From positions 1-50,956 of the forward strand of contig NZ_RDQF01000056.1 in assembly GCF_004114425.1 (NCBI RefSeq): a stretch of DNA of 50,956 nt. Reading direction: 5' to 3'. This DNA is from Bradyrhizobium vignae (lineage in GTDB: Bacteria > Pseudomonadota > Alphaproteobacteria > Rhizobiales > Xanthobacteraceae). Below, in pieces: positions 47,057-50,956 of this stretch (position 1 is the first letter of the stretch; each line of letters opens with the position of its first letter). The notes below the pieces were generated by a model, which ran no database searches, was not told where the DNA came from, and worked only from the letters and a program-made list of their open reading frames with translations. Made by a program: the position numbers and the translations under genes.

Positions 47057-47326
47057 ATGAAGGACATGCAAGCGCACCTAGAGCTACTTCGCGCGCAAAT
47101 TGCAGAATGCGAGCGCATGCAGCAGGCCGCAACGAGTGAACTCAAGCGCAATGCGCTCGCGAGGCTGCTTGCCCGCTACAGAGCTATCGCGGTCGAGCTG
47201 GAAGAGGCGATAGCAAAAATGCCGCCTCGAGACATTTTGCTAGATCGTACCAAGGAAGCTCGGCAGGTCGCCAAAGGGGCCGCCGCCGACCTGCGGGCAC
47301 TTGCCAAGAAGCTCCGTCCCAAGTGA
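47057..47326 (+). CDS. Small coiled-coil protein, unknown
   Basis: ATG 47057 follows GGAGAGGAACGACC and gives 89 residues: HLELLRAQIAECERMQQAAT, then NALARLLARYRAIAVELEEA, then KGAAADLRALAKKL. The whole is one helical hairpin or coiled coil with a basic end. It is the last plus-strand gene behind the phage patch and could be phage-derived or host. Confidence 0.65.
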   Translation: MKDMQAHLELLRAQIAECERMQQAATSELKRNALARLLARYRAIAVELEEAIAKMPPRDILLDRTKEARQVAKGAAADLRALAKKLRPK

Positions 47327-47478
47327 ACTAAAGCCGCCTCAGTTCGTAGCTTCTTCATATTGCTCGTTCTCAAAGCCACATGACCGCACTTCCCAGGGCT
47401 GGCTTGCCGACGCACAGAGGCCGCCAACGCACCACTCGCGCAGCGCCCGAGTTCTCTCTGATGCCAGTCAGACGGAGT

Positions 47479-48068
47479 TCATAACTCCCTTCCGATCGCT
47501 GGATGACTGCGGTTCTTGACCTTGATCCAGAATTTTTGCCGGCCGCCGCGGTAAGGCCGATCGCGATGTTTGGACACGAGCCCTTCGAGACCCATGCGGC
47601 ATGCGGCGCGGAATAGGTCAGGCCCGATCTCGCCACGCTCAAACGGCGCCACCGTAATCCCGTCCGGGCGGCGAGCTAATAGCCTCTCTAGATTTGTCTT
47701 ACGGAGGTGCAGAGGCAGGCCGCGCAAGTCGTCTTCGCCCATCGCAAGAATGTCGAAGGCGTAAAGCTGGACTTCGTGATCATGCTTGCGGGAGTGCAGC
47801 GCGTTGAAGTCGGAGATGCCATCTACTCCGAGGATCACGGCCTCGCCATCGATCACAAAGCGCTTCTGCCGGTTCTTCAGCGCCGCCTCAGCAATCCAGG
47901 GGTAGCGCTTCGTCCAGTCGTGCCGTTGCGCGAGAGGAGGCGCACGCGTTCGTTCTCCCGAATGACTAGCATCCGGTAGCCGTCATGCTTCACTTCATGA
48001 ATCCAGTCTGGCCCTGAGGGCACCTGCTTGGCGGCAGTGGCCAGGCAGAGCTCGTACGCCATACGCAT
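47479..48068 (-). pseudogene. ATP-dependent DNA ligase (catalytic domain), frameshifted
   Basis: Starting at ATG 48068 the frame has ligase motif I (WIHEVKHDGYRML with the KxDG nucleophile) and RLLSRNG, then shifts at about 47919-47923. The other frame continues TKRYPWIAEAALKNRQKRFV and then IDGEAV, YAFDILAM (motif III), LEGLVSK (motif IV) and WIKVKN (motif V), ending at 47479. One C appears to be missing in NG(H)DW. The intact product would be about 195 residues, the nucleotidyltransferase domain only, lacking the OB domain of LigD-type ligases. Confidence 0.75.
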
Positions 48069-48746
48069 GAGCTGAAGATAAGATTTCCCGCGGCGTTTAC
48101 GAGTAGGAACAAGCGGCAGTGTGGCGAATTGCTTCTTTGCTCCGGCCTATCCACGTACCCCCCGATGCCGGAGCGGCCCCCAACGGCCTCAGCCGCCCAG
48201 CTGAGGCCGTTCATTTAGTTTACGCTGGCAACTGTGTCCCGTCCGTCTCGAAGTAGAACGCCGCCGGGCTCGAAATTCGTGTCCCGGCAGCGTTTTATTC
48301 TCGAACTGAGCGCTGAAATCCCAGTTAGCTTACCTTAGCAATGATCATGCCATAAGTTATGACGGCAAACGGCCTCAAGCAGCTCCGGGGCTGGCTCGGA
48401 TGCTGAGGCCGTTCGGCGCAGCCCTGAAAATAGGCGCGCGTTGCATATCCTTTCTGATCGTGGCCGGATTCGCAAGGAATACGTGGACTGACTGTACATT
48501 AAGTGGCTCGAGCAGAGGCCTGTCGGTTCACACCCGCCGGGCCCCGTAGTTCTCCGGGCGAGAACAGCTTGTGGTGATAATCAGTCCGCCTTTGTTCTGT
48601 GAGCGTGTATTTATAAGTGAAACACTAGGGTCCGGACTCAATTGATCCACTAGAGGTGTGTAGGTCACGCTGGCGGCCCCTGTATTTCGCGGTTCTTCTG
48701 GAACGGCAGCAGGAGTTCGTGCGTCTCTGAACAAAGAGAAGCGCCC
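48069..48746. other. Intergenic with two related hairpins
   Basis: AACGGCCTCAG/CTGAGGCCGTT (48182-48192 with 48201-48211) is followed by a T-rich stretch and looks like a terminator. A second copy of the same arms with a longer loop lies at 48368-48377 and 48404-48413. No frame is supported. Confidence 0.5.
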
Positions 48747-48896
48747 ATGCTGCAAGGCGAGCCATCAAAAGCTTTGCTCCGCTGCCCCAAGTGCAGCTCG
48801 TGCCTCCGAGTTGTGGAGAAGGTGTGGGATTCCAAGAGGAGGCGGCACGTGCGCATCTACGAATGCCAATGCGGGGAACTGGTTTGGGACGAGTAA
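48747..48896 (+). CDS. 49-residue zinc-ribbon-like protein
   Basis: ATG 48747 to TAA 48894 encodes LLRCPKCSSCLRVVEKVWDS, a basic linker, and YECQCGELVWDE. Four cysteines in CPKC...CQC (with a fifth nearby) fit a small zinc ribbon. AAAGAGAAGCGCCC precedes the start. Such proteins may bind nucleic acid; the role is unknown. Confidence 0.6.
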   Translation: MLQGEPSKALLRCPKCSSCLRVVEKVWDSKRRRHVRIYECQCGELVWDE

Positions 48897-48938
48897 TGAC
48901 GCCTTAGCAGGCGATGCCCGCCCGATCGATTGACGCGC

Positions 48939-49130
48939 ATGATGACACCAGCGGAATACTTAGAACGGGCCGAACGCTTCGCCAGAGCTGCGGAACAGGC
49001 TTTGGACCCAAACGCCCGGTCCCAACTCGAAGCCTTGGCAAAGAGCTATTCGGTTCTCGCTAAGAGCACTGCCGTTCTGGATCGCTCGGGAAAGATCCTT
49101 GAATTAATAGAGCAGCGCCGGAAGGAGTAA
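48939..49130 (+). CDS. Small helical protein
   Basis: The 63-residue product (ATG 48939, or the adjacent ATG 48942) reads MTPAEYLERAERFARAAEQA, then SQLEALAKSYSVLAKSTAVL and a Lys/Glu end. The pattern of two antiparallel helices is common in Bradyrhizobium hypothetical proteins and resembles TPR-like caps. Function unknown. Confidence 0.65.
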   Translation: MMTPAEYLERAERFARAAEQALDPNARSQLEALAKSYSVLAKSTAVLDRSGKILELIEQRRKE

Positions 49131-49137
49131 GTCCGCC

Positions 49138-49422
49138 TCAGCTGGCGGCCTCTTTCGGGACATTGAGGCTTGGTCCGTCGGTCTTCAGCCGTACATATGT
49201 CCCGCTCTCGTGGAGCTCGAGCCAGCCTTGCTGGACAGCATACTTCATGCCAGCGCCGAACTCAGATCCGCTGCCCTGCAGGGTGTAGAGGAACGGCGCG
49301 TTGATCTTCTCGATATGAATGCGGCCGTCTTGGACAGGCTCGATGCTGGCGGTGAGCTGGACCAGCTGGCGCGCCGCGGCTTCAGGATCTGCATAGGCAC
49401 GTGGGACAGCGAACTTCGTCAT
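49138..49422 (-). CDS. Unknown protein, 94 residues
   Basis: MTKFAVPRAYADPEAAARQL leads into EKINAPFLYTLQGSGSEFGA and GWLELHESGTYVRL, a plausible small winged-helix fold. Its ATG overlaps the stop of the preceding gene (ATGA at 49419-49422), so the two are translated together. Family not recognised. Confidence 0.6.
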   Translation of the reverse strand: MTKFAVPRAYADPEAAARQLVQLTASIEPVQDGRIHIEKINAPFLYTLQGSGSEFGAGMKYAVQQGWLELHESGTYVRLKTDGPSLNVPKEAAS

Positions 49423-49637
49423 CTTTCATCGCTCTCGGGTCGGTGGCCCGTGATGGCCATCTTCGGATTACCTCGCTCAAAGTCGGGCCGGACGTCGGCG
49501 CCGCGGGCGCCACAGCCCTGACATACGAACTGGGGCTCAATGTCCGACAGCCGCACCTCGTCCGGCCACGGGGCGCCGTCGTCCAAGGCGACATGGTTGC
49601 CGCAGTGGCAATAGACCAAGATGCCGCTCAGGCCCAT
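49419..49637 (-). CDS. Small zinc-binding-like protein
   Basis: This 72-residue protein (MGLSGILVYCHCGNHVALDD) has CHCGNH at the start and CQGCGARGADVRPDF later, a split four-cysteine zinc ribbon. It is coupled to the following gene by an ATGA overlap. It may sense or bind nucleic acid; no function is known. Confidence 0.65.
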   Translation of the reverse strand: MGLSGILVYCHCGNHVALDDGAPWPDEVRLSDIEPQFVCQGCGARGADVRPDFERGNPKMAITGHRPESDER

Positions 49638-49652
49638 CGCCCGGAACCGACG

Positions 49653-50956
49653 TCAGTCGTCGCTTTGGTGACTCTGGATGTCTACCATCAATTGGTTCGC
49701 CATTTCCTGTAAGCGGTGACGATCTCGATTGGCGAACTCTCGCGGTTGAGTATCGATTACACAAAGGCAGCCCACGACATGACCGGATGAAGTTCTCAGC
49801 GGCACTCCTGCGTAGAAGCGAATGCCTCTCTCCAGCACACGCGGATCATCGGCGAAGCGCGGATCCTCGGTGACATCCTCGGACACCAGCATATCGTCTG
49901 CAGCGATCACATGCGCGTCGAGGGAGCCCTCATGGTTGCCCTGCAGACCTGCTTGAACTTCCTGGGGGAGCCTGTCCGGGGCAGTTGGATGAGTATCATC
50001 GACCAAGGACACCAGCGCGATCGGAACGTTGAAGGCTTGCGCGACCTTTCTGGACGCCTCATCCAAGGCCTGACGTTTCGAGGCATCCAAGCCAAGGCTG
50101 CGTAGCGCGGTGTGCTGCGCCCGCTCGACCTCAGCCGTAACCTGGGGCGCATCGCCGCGAGCTGCCGCCCGACCGATCCATGCCTCCACCTGCTCGGTGC
50201 AGGCTTGCAGAGATGCGAATGCTGCGTCGGCCGCCATCTGCCTCTTGAGCTCTTCCGCCTGTTCCATTCCGGCAATCAAATTCCAGCAGCAGACGACAAA
50301 CTTCACTTGGGGAGCCCGGCGACGTAGGCGACGAAAGACATAGCGCGCATAAACCTGGGGCTGCGGGTGAAAATAGGACAGGCACACCACGTCCACCCCC
50401 TGGAGATCAAGCTGCTCCAATGCTCCCCGGCTGACCACGATCGGCGGCAGGACTTTGGCGCCGATATTGCGCTCCTGAAGCACCTGGGCGAGCATCTCCG
50501 ACGCTGCATGGTCAAGCTCCGTACGTCCGGCGAGACAAAGGACGCATGATTGTTGCGTCAGATGATTTCCCTCTTCCACAGACGCTTTCTCGCGGACATG
50601 GTCGTCGACCTCCCGCACAATCGAGATAGCCGTATCCGCGACGAGGCGCCGGTAGTTGGTGTCGATACTGCTGCGCTGGCGATCATTTTCCGCCAAGCGC
50701 AGAGCCGGAATGCCTACGTTGTCGTACAGCTCGCGCGAGGAACACTCGTCGACATAGTTTTCGGCGAACTCGACCGCCTCCTCAAGGTTGCCAGCCAATA
50801 AACGCTGGTAGAGCTGCTCTTCAGGCGCAAGCACAGGATCGCTGCCAAGCAGAACGCCCAAGAATTCCAACTGCGGGACGTAGCGCCCGATGACGACCAG
50901 GCAGACGGTCAAAGGTGTCGCCAGGAATAGCCCAACGGGTCCCCACAGCATCGTCC
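49653..50956 (-). CDS. AI-2E transporter homologue fused to B12-binding-like and GAF domains (partial)
   Basis: The frame enters from the right edge and stops at 49653; 434 residues are visible. GPVGLFLATPLTVCLVVIGR and YVPQLEFLGVLLGSDPVL are the last membrane helix and tail of AI-2E (YdjX/UPF0118-type) transporters. A helical linker follows, then a Rossmann-like region (QSCVLCLAGRTELDHAASEM, GVDVVCLSYFHPQPQ) similar to B12-binding domains. The last 170 residues are a GAF domain: VPIALVSLVDDTHP, SEDVTEDPRFADDPRV, IRFYAGVPLRTSSGHVVGCL, CVIDTQPREF. The DxHxxG cobalamin motif is not seen, so cofactor binding is doubtful. Confidence 0.75.
   Translation of the reverse strand, partial: TMLWGPVGLFLATPLTVCLVVIGRYVPQLEFLGVLLGSDPVLAPEEQLYQRLLAGNLEEAVEFAENYVDECSSRELYDNVGIPALRLAENDRQRSSIDTNYRRLVADTAISIVREVDDHVREKASVEEGNHLTQQSCVLCLAGRTELDHAASEMLAQVLQERNIGAKVLPPIVVSRGALEQLDLQGVDVVCLSYFHPQPQVYARYVFRRLRRRAPQVKFVVCCWNLIAGMEQAEELKRQMAADAAFASLQACTEQVEAWIGRAAARGDAPQVTAEVERAQHTALRSLGLDASKRQALDEASRKVAQAFNVPIALVSLVDDTHPTAPDRLPQEVQAGLQGNHEGSLDAHVIAADDMLVSEDVTEDPRFADDPRVLERGIRFYAGVPLRTSSGHVVGCLCVIDTQPREFANRDRHRLQEMANQLMVDIQSHQSDD

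Overview
The window looks like a chromosomal segment of a high-GC alphaproteobacterium, most likely Bradyrhizobium or a close relative. The grounds are protein character (porin-like, PilZ, DUF3072, CsbD and DUF192 proteins), the codon style, and a palindromic intergenic repeat of a type I associate with Bradyrhizobium. Species cannot be fixed from the sequence alone.

Layout. 1-12.4 kb is ordinary chromosome: the tail of an IS630-type transposase; a MarR regulator divergent from a carboxymuconolactone-decarboxylase/cupin pair with two identical palindromes between them; an amino-acid-binding protein; an M23-type peptidase; elongation factor P divergent from its modification genes epmA-epmB; a DAHP synthase preceded by what looks like a complete transcription attenuator with an aromatic-codon leader peptide; HdeD, PrsW-like and PilZ proteins. 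12.465-24.008 kb is an 11.5-kb integrated element in the 3' end of a tRNA-Glu gene, bounded by a 17-bp direct repeat. All its genes lie on the plus strand: SF3 helicase, an iteron cluster that is a good origin candidate, tape-measure-like and tail-fibre-like proteins, small regulators, a fused prohead protease/major capsid protein with a nested start, an AlpA-like protein and a tyrosine integrase. No terminase, portal or lysis genes are recognisable, so it is either a phage satellite that carries its own capsid or a strongly reduced prophage. It also holds two highly structured intergenic regions.

24-39.3 kb is chromosome rich in very small genes (PilZ, GST, glyoxalase, CsbD, HU, DUF3072, many 26-110 aa proteins, several with a single membrane segment or signal peptide), then a sirtuin, a double cold-shock-domain protein, a DUF192 protein, and tRNA-Pro(UGG) next to a 20-bp tandem repeat. 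39.4-47 kb is a second phage-derived patch: an AlbA_2/Schlafen-type protein, a frameshifted tail fibre, a 1110-aa DNA-ejection-like protein and a terminase-small-subunit-like protein. After it come a frameshifted ATP-dependent DNA ligase, several small genes, and the 3' part of an AI-2E transporter homologue fused to B12-binding-like and GAF-like domains, which runs off the end of the window.

How the parts connect. EpmB and EpmA act in sequence to beta-lysylate EF-P. The DAHP synthase leader would couple aromatic-amino-acid supply to entry into the shikimate pathway. In the tRNA-Glu element, helicase plus iterons suggest autonomous replication after excision, the capsid fusion suggests particle formation, and missing packaging functions would have to come from a helper. 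These functional links are inferences from gene content, not direct observations.
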